A stretch of 13,464 nt of DNA. It comes from an uncultured Thiotrichaceae bacterium (lineage in GTDB: Bacteria; Pseudomonadota; Gammaproteobacteria; Thiotrichales; Thiotrichaceae). A model generated the notes under the pieces. It searched no databases. It was not told the DNA's origin and was given only the letters and a program-made list of their open reading frames with translations. Of this stretch, positions 6,544 to 13,464 are shown in pieces (the stretch's first letter is position 1; every line of letters starts with the position of its first letter). The stretch is taken from assembly GCA_937931765.1 (NCBI GenBank), contig CALHAO010000135.1, positions 1 to 13,464 of the forward strand. The letters run 5' to 3'. The position numbers and the translations under genes were made by a program.

Positions 6544-6573
6544 CACTGCAACATTATGCATGGCTATGCAGTG
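6544..6573 (-). repeat. stem-loop spanning the tctE stop and aceK leader
   Basis: CACTGCA (6544-6550) and TGCAGTG (6567-6573) are perfect inverted copies with a 16-base loop that contains the tctE stop codon. It could reduce or shape expression of aceK relative to tctDE. Structure seen; role inferred. Confidence 0.4.
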
Positions 6574-7939
6574 GTAATGTCAACAGGGCCAAAGTCCCTT
6601 GCTCAATAGGTTGAAATTGTAGTCTCCCACCATGTTTTTCAGCAATAGAGCGGGCAATGGCCAATCCTAAACCACAACCGCTGGAACCGTCTTCTGTGCC
6701 TCGGGTAAAGCGCTCAAAAATATGGGGTAGTAAATTATCCGGGATGCCTGCTCCGTCATCCTTCAGAGAAATGAGTACTTTGCTATTCTGCTGTTCAATA
6801 TGAACCTCAATATTACCTCCGTCAGGGCAGCCATAACGCAAGCTATTATCCAGTAAATTGTCCAGCACCTCACCAATCAGCGTGGGGTTGCCTGAAATAA
6901 CCAGTGCCGCTTCAGTGCCTGTTAGAGAAATTTCGACCTGTTGTTTGAAGGCGCGTGATGCGGTGTGGGCTAGTGTCTCCCTGACGACGCTGACGATATT
7001 AAAGTGTTCAAACTGTTCTTCGGGTGCGCTCTGAGTCACGCGTTCCATGGCTAATAATTGCTGTGTCAGGCGTGCAGTGCGCCGGGCGGCTTCCGCAACA
7101 TCAGTCACCCGTGATTTGAGTTCTACCGGATCATCCGTGCGTTCTGCTGCTTCAGCCTGACTCAGTAAACCGGCGATGGGATTGCGTATCTGGTGGGCCG
7201 CATTAGCAATAAATGCATCTTTCGCTGCAAACGATTCGCGCAGTTGCCAGAATAATTGGTTCATAGCGACCACCAGCGTTGCTATTTCACGGGGAACTGC
7301 CCGTTTAATCGGACTAATGTCATCCGGTGAACGTTTCTCAATCGCCTGCTGTAAATCAAACAGTGGTTTAAGGCCATGATTAACCCCGAACCAAACACAC
7401 AATGCCGTCGCAATAATCATTAGTGCCATCATCGATAAGGCACGGGCAGCCAGGCTAAAACTCAGGTTTTGGCGCTGCTTAGTATTCTGCCAAACTGTCA
7501 CGGTTACCCAGCCTTCATAATGACTGATAGACATGTATTCCCGGAGCATCACTACCCGCACGGGTTCACTCCGGAAATGGGCGTCAAAAAAGGTGGGTGT
7601 GTGTAAATCCTGTCGGGCATCATCTGGCGGATGGGGTGGCGGCGTATAACCTGATAATAGCGTAGGGGAGTTTTCGCCTATCACATGATAGAAAATCCGG
7701 TCTTCCAATGCATTGGTCAAGGTGTCCAGTAATCTTTTCGCTAGCAGATCACCACTACTGAGTACTACATCACGCACCACCACATGGGCAATGGACACCA
7801 GCGCATTATCATAAATTTTCTGGCTGGTTTCCTGTGCTTCGTAATAACGCGCTATTGTCATCACTGCCACAATCAGTAACAAAGGTAGAATAATAACGAT
7901 CAGTAAGCGTGCATGCAGTGACCGGACGACATTATTCAT
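6554..7939 (-). CDS. tctE: TctE-type sensor histidine kinase
   Basis: The 461-residue membrane kinase has TM1 at about 11-30, a periplasmic sensor of about 130 residues (31-163) of the TctE/2CSK_N type, TM2 at about 165-187, and a linker. The HisKA block carries phosphoacceptor H249 in NAAHQIRNPIAGL; a Q follows the His where many kinases have E. The HATPase domain has the N box (NLLDNSLRYG, 361-370), G1 (KDDGAGIP), F box (FERF) and G2 (GCGLGLAIAR, 421-430). It would autophosphorylate on sensing an external carboxylate and pass phosphate to TctD. It starts 6 bp after tctD, so translation is probably coupled. The assignment to TctE rather than another class IIIA kinase (QseC type) rests on the divergent tctC-type transporter next door. 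Confidence 0.88.
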   Translation of the reverse strand: MNNVVRSLHARLLIVIILPLLLIVAVMTIARYYEAQETSQKIYDNALVSIAHVVVRDVVLSSGDLLAKRLLDTLTNALEDRIFYHVIGENSPTLLSGYTPPPHPPDDARQDLHTPTFFDAHFRSEPVRVVMLREYMSISHYEGWVTVTVWQNTKQRQNLSFSLAARALSMMALMIIATALCVWFGVNHGLKPLFDLQQAIEKRSPDDISPIKRAVPREIATLVVAMNQLFWQLRESFAAKDAFIANAAHQIRNPIAGLLSQAEAAERTDDPVELKSRVTDVAEAARRTARLTQQLLAMERVTQSAPEEQFEHFNIVSVVRETLAHTASRAFKQQVEISLTGTEAALVISGNPTLIGEVLDNLLDNSLRYGCPDGGNIEVHIEQQNSKVLISLKDDGAGIPDNLLPHIFERFTRGTEDGSSGCGLGLAIARSIAEKHGGRLQFQPIEQGTLALLTLPLHSHA

Positions 7940-7945
7940 CGTTGT

Positions 7946-8620
7946 TTAGCCATCGGTTGTTTCTTCCAGCATATAGCCAATGCCACGTGCGGTACGAATC
8001 ACAACACCACTGCCTTTTAGTTGCCGCCGCAAGCGCGATATCGATAACTCAACCGCATTCAAACCCGTATCACTGCCGACGCCATATAACGTATCGGCCA
8101 ATAGGGTTTTGGAGATGAACTGCCCTTGTTTTTCCAATAAGGTTTCAAGCAACACCAGCTCACGTCGTGGCATATCAACTTCTGTATCTTTAATAAACAG
8201 GCGGCGTGAACGTCGGTTATAAGATAAACAGCCGACCTTCTCCCGTTCCTGCTTCATGTTGCCTTGTCTGCGGGCCAATGCCCTGATTCGTGCTTCCAGC
8301 TCTTCAATGGCAAAGGGTTTGACCAGATAGTCATCGGCTCCGGCGTCGAGGCCAGCTACGCGGTCGGCTGTTTCGCTGCGGGCAGTTAAGATAAGTACCG
8401 GAAAGTTTTGTGAACGATCGCGTAGCCTCCGGGTGATATGGATGCCATCCATACCAGGAAGATTAATGTCAATGATGGCTATATCAGCACCTTCCCATGC
8501 CAAGTATTGATCCGCCTTTGCACCATCGGAAAAAGCATCTACGGAATGCCCCTGATCTTGTAATGTCTTACTGATACCGGAAGCTAACATTTCGTTATCT
8601 TCCACCAATACAATCCGCAA
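7946..8620 (-). CDS. tctD: TctD-type OmpR-family response regulator (TTG start)
   Basis: The receiver domain (1-115) has the acidic pocket E7-D8, phosphoacceptor D51 in IIDINLPGMDG, T79 and K101 in LVKPF. A winged-helix DNA-binding domain follows (about 128-220, ending RTARGIGYMLEE). I place the start at TTG 8618-8620, giving 224 residues: a perfect AGGAGG lies at 8627-8632, six bases upstream, and this start puts the phosphoacceptor at the family-typical position 51. The longer reading from ATG at 8662 would add 14 residues that include the Shine-Dalgarno itself and have no homology. Expected role: once phosphorylated by TctE, activates the divergent tctC transporter genes. The stop is 6 bp before tctE. 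Confidence 0.93.
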   Translation of the reverse strand: MRIVLVEDNEMLASGISKTLQDQGHSVDAFSDGAKADQYLAWEGADIAIIDINLPGMDGIHITRRLRDRSQNFPVLILTARSETADRVAGLDAGADDYLVKPFAIEELEARIRALARRQGNMKQEREKVGCLSYNRRSRRLFIKDTEVDMPRRELVLLETLLEKQGQFISKTLLADTLYGVGSDTGLNAVELSISRLRRQLKGSGVVIRTARGIGYMLEETTDG

Positions 8621-8626
8621 AATATT

Positions 8627-8632
8627 CCTCCT
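8627..8632 (-). promoter_or_regulatory. Shine-Dalgarno that decides the tctD start
   Basis: AGGAGG on the minus strand, six bases before TTG at 8618-8620. It is the strongest ribosome-binding match on that strand of the intergenic region. Confidence 0.8.
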
Positions 8633-8646
8633 TCGACAGGGTTCTG

Positions 8647-8697
8647 ACAGCTTCCCACGCATAAGATGATGTCTGATACTCGGGAATCAGCTTACCA
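8647..8697. promoter_or_regulatory. candidate TctD operator region between tctD and tctC
   Basis: ACAGCTTCCCA (8647-8657) and TCAGCTTACCA (8687-8697) are direct copies, 9 of 11 bases equal, exactly 40 bp apart (about four helical turns, same face). Between them lies a CTGAT/ATCAG inverted repeat (8673-8677, 8686-8690). Transporter and regulator genes diverge from here. Repeats are seen; binding is inferred. No clear sigma-70 pair is visible for tctC, which fits activator dependence. Confidence 0.35.
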
Positions 8698-8744
8698 AAG
8701 GCTCCCCGAAAAATCATTACACCGTATTTCTGGAGGAGAAGGAA

Positions 8745-9845
8745 ATGAATAACTTACGTAGATTGATTAATAAAGCGCTGCTGGGCATGGCGGTTGGAAC
8801 ACTTTCATTGGGGATTTCAACATCAGCTTTAGCAGAAACAGATTTCACCGACAAAACCATCGAATGGGTCATCCCGTTTTCTGAAGGGGGTGGCTCTGAT
8901 AAATGGGCGCGTTTTTATGCTCCTTTGTTGTCTGAGCAGTTACCTGGAAAACCAACGGTTGTTGTGAAAAACATGCCGGGAGCAGGTTCTACCAAAGGCG
9001 CTAACTGGTTCGCAGAACGTGCGAAGAATGACGGACTGACCATTTTAGGTACATCCGGCTCTACCCAGTTTCCTTTCTTATTAGGTGACCCACGAGTCAA
9101 GTTTAAATATTCTGACTGGCCGATTGTGCTGGCTTCATCTACCGGCGGCGTGGCTTATTTACCGGCTGAGCTGGGTGCAAAATGGAAGGAAGATCCTAAG
9201 TCAATTATGGGCACTAACTTCATTTTTGGCTCTCAAGGTGCAACCCGTCTGGATTTAATTCCTTTGCTGGCGTGGGAGTTGCTGGGTATGAAAGTTGATC
9301 CGGTATTTGGCATTAAGGGCCGTGGTGATGGTCGTTTGATGTTTGAACGTGGTGAAGCCAATATTGATTACCAAACTTCTTCTGCTTTTCTGTCCAAGGT
9401 TATGCCATTGGTTGATGAAGGCAAAGCGGTACCTATTATGACCTGGGGTGCTTTGGATGACGATAGTAATATTGTCCGCGACCCGACCTTCCCTGATATT
9501 CCGACCTTTAAAGAAGTTTATGAGCAGGTAAAAGGTGAAGAGCCATCAGGCCCGGCTTGGGAAGCATGGAAAGCATTTTTTATCGCTGGTTTCCCGGCTC
9601 AGAAAATGGTGATGCTGCCTAAAGATACCGATCAGGAAATTGTTGACACCTATTCGGATGCGTTTAAAGCAGTGACCCAACAGGATGATTTTAAGGCAAA
9701 GTCAGAGAAGCTTCTGGGTGTTTATGAACAGGTTACTGGCAAGAAAGCTGCATCCTTTAAAAAGCTGGGCACTGAGGTGGAACCTGAGACTGTGGCGTGG
9801 GTTAAAGACTGGCTGGGTGAGCGTTATGGTGTGAAGCTGAAGTAG
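8745..9845 (+). CDS. tctC: TctC-family periplasmic solute-binding protein
   Basis: The 366-residue precursor has a Sec signal peptide cleaved after A28-L29-A30. The mature protein shows the TctC (Bug) fold markers: IEWVIPFSEGGGSD at 39-52, where typical members have a Gly-rich PxxxGGxxD loop, and VVVKNMPGAGST at 72-83. It would capture a carboxylate in the periplasm and hand it to the TctA/TctB membrane unit. At 366 residues it is somewhat longer than the usual 320-330, and the Trp/Ser/Glu-bearing loop differs from the standard one, so the ligand may not be citrate. GGAGGAG upstream of the ATG is a strong ribosome-binding site. It is the first gene of the plus-strand unit; a long inverted-repeat element separates it from the membrane gene. 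Confidence 0.92.
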   Translation: MNNLRRLINKALLGMAVGTLSLGISTSALAETDFTDKTIEWVIPFSEGGGSDKWARFYAPLLSEQLPGKPTVVVKNMPGAGSTKGANWFAERAKNDGLTILGTSGSTQFPFLLGDPRVKFKYSDWPIVLASSTGGVAYLPAELGAKWKEDPKSIMGTNFIFGSQGATRLDLIPLLAWELLGMKVDPVFGIKGRGDGRLMFERGEANIDYQTSSAFLSKVMPLVDEGKAVPIMTWGALDDDSNIVRDPTFPDIPTFKEVYEQVKGEEPSGPAWEAWKAFFIAGFPAQKMVMLPKDTDQEIVDTYSDAFKAVTQQDDFKAKSEKLLGVYEQVTGKKAASFKKLGTEVEPETVAWVKDWLGERYGVKLK

Positions 9846-9867
9846 GTTTCTTAGTAAAACTTTGACA

Positions 9868-10016
9868 GCTCTCCTTCTTTGGAGGGTATTGCTAAACCCA
9901 AATCCCCCTCGTTCCCCCTTTTTCAAAGGAGGAGGCCTTATCGGCAAAGTCCCGTACGATGCCGGTTAAGCTCCTCTCCTTTGAAAAAGGAGGGGCCGGG
10001 GGAGGATTTTTTCTTT
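9868..10016. repeat. intercistronic inverted-repeat element between tctC and tctAB
   Basis: CCTTTTTCAAAGGAG (9917-9931) is perfectly inverted at 9976-9990. The flanking C-rich arm (AAATCCCCC from 9900) pairs imperfectly with the G-rich arm ending GGGGGAGGATTTT (to 10010), so about 110 bp can fold into one long stem. Each arm core is itself a small hairpin (CCTTT-TTC-AAAGG). A degenerate related hairpin, CTCC-TTCTTT-GGAG, precedes it at 9871-9884. The layout resembles a REP/MITE-like non-coding repeat and would probably be found elsewhere in the genome. By analogy with the malE-malF REP in E. coli, it could stabilise the tctC mRNA and lower membrane-subunit expression. The DNA symmetry is seen; the role is inferred. 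Confidence 0.8.
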
Positions 10017-10055
10017 GGCTTTTACACTCAAACCAATCCCATCCCGGAATTCAAT

Positions 10056-12074
10056 ATGGATATTTTCAACGTTGCTTTGCCAGCTCTGCTTGAAGCATTA
10101 ACACTTATATTTACCCTTGATCACATTGGCTGGCTGGTGGTGGGTGTTTTGTTAGGTCTTGCTGTCGGCGTATTCCCTGGTTTGGGTGGTATCGCTGGTC
10201 TGAGTTTAGTGCTGCCGTTTATTTATGGCATGGACCCGGTTTCGGGTCTGGCGATGATGGTGGGCTTAGTGGCGGTGATTCCGACTTCGGATACCTTTGC
10301 TTCTGTGCTCATGGGGATACCCGGTTCTTCTGCTTCTCAGGCTACCGTATTAGATGGTTTTCCGTTGGCTAAAAACGGTGAGGCAGCCCGTGCATTGGCG
10401 GCGGCTTTTACTTCCTCTTTATTTGGCGGTCTGTTCGGTGCGGTAGTGCTGACATTTTTTGTCGTTATCGCGCGTCCGATTGTATTGGCGTTTGGTTTAC
10501 CCGAATTATTAATGCTGACCCTGTTAGGCTTATCAATGGTCGGTGTATTGGCAGGCAATAGTCTGCTGAAAGGTGTGATTGGCGCTTGTCTGGGGTTAGT
10601 CGTTGGTTCTATTGGTGAAGCACCTGCCCAGGGTTCTTCGCGCATGGATTTTGGCAGTTGGTATCTTATGGATGGTTTCCAGCTGGTGATTATCGGTCTG
10701 GGCATCTTTGCCATCCCTGAGATTATCTCGCTGTTGCGCCAGGATCGTGCTATCTCCAAGAGTGGCGAGCTGGGTTCAGGCTGGATGGTCGGTGTACGTG
10801 ACTGGTGGGATAATATTTGGTTATCTATTCGCTGTTCGACTATTGGCGTTATTGTTGGCGTGATACCGGGTTTAGGTGGCTCAGTAGTGGACTGGATTGC
10901 CTATGGCCACACTATGCAAACTGCCAAGGATAAATCACAGTTTGGTAAGGGTGATATACGCGGCGTTATCGGGCCGGAAAGTTCTAATAATGCCAAAGAA
11001 GGTGGCGGTTTAGTGCCGACTTTGTTATTCGGCATTCCTGGCTCTGGGTCGATGGCGGTGTTTATCGGTGGCATGATTCTGTTGGGTTATGATGCTGGCC
11101 CGCAAATGGTCACTAATGATCTGCCGATTACTTATACCGTAGTCTGGTCATTAGCGCTGGCGAATGTGGTCGGTGCTGGCTTGTGCCTGTTTCTATCAGG
11201 TGGTATTGCACGATTAACCACGATTCGTTTCCCACTGTTAGTACCCTTCCTGTTCATGATGATTGCCTTCGCGGCTTTCCAGTCTAAGCAGACCTTGTGG
11301 GATTTAACGGCTCTGGTGCTGATCAGTATTCTGGGCATTTTCATGCGCCGCTTCGAGTGGCCACGTCCTGCTTTCCTGATCGGTTTTGTATTAGCCAGTC
11401 AGGCGGAAGTTTATACTTATCAGGCATTTCAGATTGCCAGCACGAAGTTTAAGCGTGGTGCGGAAGTTGGTTTTGATTACATCCTTTCACCGATTGTTAT
11501 TACGCTGATTATTATTACGGTGGTATCAGTGTGGCTGGGCGCAAAACAATCGGCAGCGATTCGTCCACCTTCCGAGGAGCGGGTCTGGAATAAATCGCCT
11601 TCAGTTATTTTCACCTTGGTGATTGCTGTATTCCTGTTTATTACACTGATCGACGCGCTGTTGATTGATGTGATGATTGATAAAGTCTTCCCGGCGACTG
11701 TTGCTGGTGTCGCTTTGGTGGCGACGCTATTGTTATTGCTACAAATGCGCCAGCAACCAGCTACCAGTCCGGTGTTTTATGATGGTGAAGTGGCATCGGA
11801 AGACGCTAAGGCACCTCATGGCCTCTGGCCTATGTTGAGCTGGTTTTTATCATTATTAGTGTTGACGGGGCTGTTTGGTTTTGTCATTGCACTCGCTATC
11901 TTTTTTGTGACCTTTCTGAAACTACATGCGAAGGTAAGTTGGCTACGCACATTGATACTGACAGTCGGTGGTGTGGGGGCGCTCATTTTCATCGCTTATA
12001 TGCTCAACCGTGATTTCCCACCAGGGTTATTACAATCTTTCACTGAACTTCCCTGGCCATTGAGTGGGCGCTAA
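10056..12074 (+). CDS. fused TctA-TctB tripartite tricarboxylate transporter membrane protein
   Basis: I start this at ATG 10056 (672 residues); the frame is open further upstream, but only through the intercistronic repeat. Residues about 15-495 are a complete TctA permease: the two pseudo-symmetric halves are visible as GVFPGLGG (38-45) with GIPGSSASQATVLDG (87-101), and GVIPGLGGS (268-276) with GIPGSGSMAVFIGG (326-339). After a hydrophilic linker, residues about 513-655 add four further hydrophobic segments in the size and pattern of the small subunit TctB, including a polar stretch at 566-590 and a FPPGLLQ ending. No separate tctB lies between tctC and this gene, the usual place. TctA and TctB therefore appear fused. 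It works in the inner membrane with TctC as a secondary, ion-driven importer. Only a weak GGAA ribosome-binding site is seen. Confidence 0.9.
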   Translation: MDIFNVALPALLEALTLIFTLDHIGWLVVGVLLGLAVGVFPGLGGIAGLSLVLPFIYGMDPVSGLAMMVGLVAVIPTSDTFASVLMGIPGSSASQATVLDGFPLAKNGEAARALAAAFTSSLFGGLFGAVVLTFFVVIARPIVLAFGLPELLMLTLLGLSMVGVLAGNSLLKGVIGACLGLVVGSIGEAPAQGSSRMDFGSWYLMDGFQLVIIGLGIFAIPEIISLLRQDRAISKSGELGSGWMVGVRDWWDNIWLSIRCSTIGVIVGVIPGLGGSVVDWIAYGHTMQTAKDKSQFGKGDIRGVIGPESSNNAKEGGGLVPTLLFGIPGSGSMAVFIGGMILLGYDAGPQMVTNDLPITYTVVWSLALANVVGAGLCLFLSGGIARLTTIRFPLLVPFLFMMIAFAAFQSKQTLWDLTALVLISILGIFMRRFEWPRPAFLIGFVLASQAEVYTYQAFQIASTKFKRGAEVGFDYILSPIVITLIIITVVSVWLGAKQSAAIRPPSEERVWNKSPSVIFTLVIAVFLFITLIDALLIDVMIDKVFPATVAGVALVATLLLLLQMRQQPATSPVFYDGEVASEDAKAPHGLWPMLSWFLSLLVLTGLFGFVIALAIFFVTFLKLHAKVSWLRTLILTVGGVGALIFIAYMLNRDFPPGLLQSFTELPWPLSGR

Positions 12075-12077
12075 ATT

Positions 12078-13187
12078 ATGAGTCATCAAATTGCAATCCC
12101 TTGTTTGTTTATGCGTGGTGGCACATCACGCGGGCCGTTCTTTAACCGTCATCACTTGCCGGAAGATCTGGATCAACTGGCTAAGGTGCTGGTTGCTGCG
12201 GTGGGAGCAGGGCATTCGTTGAACATTGACGGTATGGGCGGTGGTGTGGCGGTGACCACTAAAGTGGTGATGATTTCACCGTCGATGGAAGAGTGGGCGG
12301 ATATTGACTACTTTTTTGCCCAGGTTAATGTGGAAAATCAGGATGTGGACTTTTCACCTACCTGCGGCAATATGCTGTCTGGGGTCGGCCCTGCTGCGAT
12401 TACTATGGGCATGGTGCCTGCCACGCCGGGTGAAACTACGATTAAGATTCGCTCGGTGAATACCGGCGCTAAGATAGAAGCGATTCTACAAACCCCGTTC
12501 GATCCGCTGCCGCGTGTTGAATACAGCGGTGATGCGCGGATTGACGGCGTACCGGGAACTGCTGCGCCGATTATGCTTAATTTTATGGATGTGGTCGGCT
12601 CGAAAACCGGTGCTTTATTCCCTACCGGAAAAAATACCGAGTCCATTGACGGCGTGGATGTGACGTTGGTAGATGTGGCTGTGCCGATGATGATGGTGCG
12701 GGCTGAAGATATGGGTGTTAGTGGCTATGAGGCGGCAAATGAGCTGACCGCTAATAAAGCCTTAATGGCTAAGCTTGAGGCGATGCGTTTACAAGCAGGA
12801 GAGCGCATGGGTTTAGGTGATGTTAGTAAAAAGGTGGTGCCTAAAGTAGGTTTGTTGGCTGTACCGCGTACCGCAGGGGGCACGGTCACCATTCGTTATT
12901 TCATGCCTTGGCAATGTCATCCCTCGTTAGCAGTAACGGGGAGTATGGCGTTTGCGGGTTGTGTATTAGCGCCAGGCACGGTGGCAGAAGGGCTTGCTGT
13001 GCTGAATGACCAAACCAATCAGCTGGTATTTGAGCATCCGATGGGGCAGATGGAAACCACGGTTGATTATAAGGTGAATGAGGCCGGACTTGATCTGCGT
13101 TCGGCGGGCTGCCTGAGAACAGCCCGTTTATTGATGCGGGGTGATGTGATGATTCCGGCAGAGGTGCTCAGGCAACTTCCGGATTAG
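12078..13187 (+). CDS. PrpF/GalD-family isomerase (aconitate or oxalomesaconate type)
   Basis: The 369-residue protein matches the PrpF family: IPCLFMRGGTSRG at 7-19, DGMGGG at 51-56, K62 in VTTKVV, and C96 in SPTCGNMLSGVGPAA. These equal the catalytic K73 and C107 of Shewanella PrpF with a constant offset of 11. Family members catalyse proton shifts on unsaturated tricarboxylates: 2-methylaconitate or trans-aconitate isomerisation (PrpF), or 4-oxalomesaconate tautomerisation (GalD). The start is three bases after the tctAB stop, so the genes are co-transcribed and probably translationally coupled, which ties the enzyme to the imported substrate. No prpBCD or gallate genes are in view, so trans-aconitate or a similar acid is the simplest guess, but substrate is not decided by the sequence. 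Its end overlaps the convergent dehydrogenase gene by 20 bp. Confidence 0.9.
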   Translation: MSHQIAIPCLFMRGGTSRGPFFNRHHLPEDLDQLAKVLVAAVGAGHSLNIDGMGGGVAVTTKVVMISPSMEEWADIDYFFAQVNVENQDVDFSPTCGNMLSGVGPAAITMGMVPATPGETTIKIRSVNTGAKIEAILQTPFDPLPRVEYSGDARIDGVPGTAAPIMLNFMDVVGSKTGALFPTGKNTESIDGVDVTLVDVAVPMMMVRAEDMGVSGYEAANELTANKALMAKLEAMRLQAGERMGLGDVSKKVVPKVGLLAVPRTAGGTVTIRYFMPWQCHPSLAVTGSMAFAGCVLAPGTVAEGLAVLNDQTNQLVFEHPMGQMETTVDYKVNEAGLDLRSAGCLRTARLLMRGDVMIPAEVLRQLPD

Positions 13188-13464
13188 CCAGATTGGCAGG
13201 TGTGCCATCAGCAAAGGCATTCACATTCTCAAAGGCGATGCGGAAATACAGTTCATAGCTGTTCTTTTCCACATAACCAAGGTGCGGTACGCATAAAGTG
13301 TTGCTCATGCCAAGAAGGGCTTCATTATCCGGGCTGGCTGGTTCATTTTCATACACATCAATAGCCGCAAAGCCTGGTGCGCCGGATTGTAAGGCGGTGA
13401 TTAATGCGCCGGATTCTATGAGTTCTGCGCGGCTGGTATTAACGATTAAGGCGTCTGGTTTCAT
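13168..13464 (-). CDS. D-isomer-specific 2-hydroxyacid dehydrogenase, C-terminal part
   Basis: Only the last 99 codons are in the window; the reading frame is open at the right edge, and the Met at the edge (MKPDALIVNTSRAELI) is an internal residue of the NAD-binding domain in this family, not a start. Family marks are the VNTSR strand, GALITAL, AAIDVYENEP with the catalytic-region Glu, and CVPHLGYV with the catalytic His. The sequence after the His (YVEKNSYELYF) is that of a less studied subfamily. The enzyme would reduce a 2-keto acid or oxidise a D-2-hydroxy acid with NAD(P). The gene is convergent with prpF and the two ends overlap by 20 bp (13168-13187). Whether it belongs to the same pathway cannot be told. 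Confidence 0.9.
   Translation of the reverse strand: MKPDALIVNTSRAELIESGALITALQSGAPGFAAIDVYENEPASPDNEALLGMSNTLCVPHLGYVEKNSYELYFRIAFENVNAFADGTPANLANPEVA

Noticed and set aside
9879..10055. 59-residue N-terminal extension of the permease
   Set aside because: It is translated from the inverted-repeat element (Pro/Arg/Ser-rich, no homology) and the TctA sequence begins naturally at ATG 10056.
13168..13464. Complete 98-residue protein starting at the window edge
   Set aside because: Its first residues correspond to the middle of the NAD-binding domain of a hydroxyacid dehydrogenase; it is a gene cut by the window.

Overview
The window looks like chromosome of a gammaproteobacterium with moderate GC. 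The evidence is an AceK isocitrate dehydrogenase kinase/phosphatase, a TctD/TctE-type two-component pair, a DUF1499 protein and a CpxR-like box. The exact genus cannot be read from the sequence; a Thiotrichales-like marine bacterium would fit but is only a guess.

Left edge (1-1046): a minus-strand P4-type tyrosine integrase runs off the left end of the window, so it has a start but no stop here. It sits just beyond the 3' end of a tRNA-Arg(CCG) gene on the same strand, the classic boundary of an integrative element inserted in a tRNA. Between them is a cluster of TTTTGACGGTA repeats in both orientations that overlaps the int start codon and its likely promoter, plus a second small set of ATTRGAC repeats. 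The element lies to the left; everything right of the tRNA appears to be host sequence.

1047-4744: envelope-related genes. Two minus-strand tandem paralogues (one lipoprotein, one with an ordinary signal peptide) carry a short RTX-like Gly/Asp-rich segment and two conserved cysteines. A divergent plus-strand gene encodes a membrane-anchored DUF1499 protein. The intergenic region between them carries four 11-bp-phased GTAA repeats that match the CpxR box layout. A bidirectional terminator then separates DUF1499 from a minus-strand secreted protein made of an SH3b domain and three unusual His/Cys-rich repeats, likely metal-binding.

4745-13464: a carbon-acid uptake and control locus. On the minus strand, tctD-tctE-aceK form an apparent operon: response regulator, sensor kinase, and the enzyme that switches isocitrate dehydrogenase on or off. 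Divergently on the plus strand lie tctC (periplasmic binding protein), a 672-residue protein in which the TctA and TctB membrane subunits appear fused, and prpF (aconitate/oxalomesaconate isomerase family). A long inverted-repeat element lies between tctC and the membrane gene and may set their expression ratio. A truncated D-2-hydroxyacid dehydrogenase gene converges on prpF and overlaps its end by 20 bp.

How they may work together (inference): TctE senses an external tri- or dicarboxylate, TctD induces tctC-tctAB-prpF, PrpF isomerises the imported acid (for example trans-aconitate) into a TCA intermediate, and co-transcribed aceK adjusts flux at the isocitrate branch point. The most distinctive observations are the tctA-tctB fusion, the tctDE-aceK linkage, the His/Cys repeat protein, and the structured intercistronic element.
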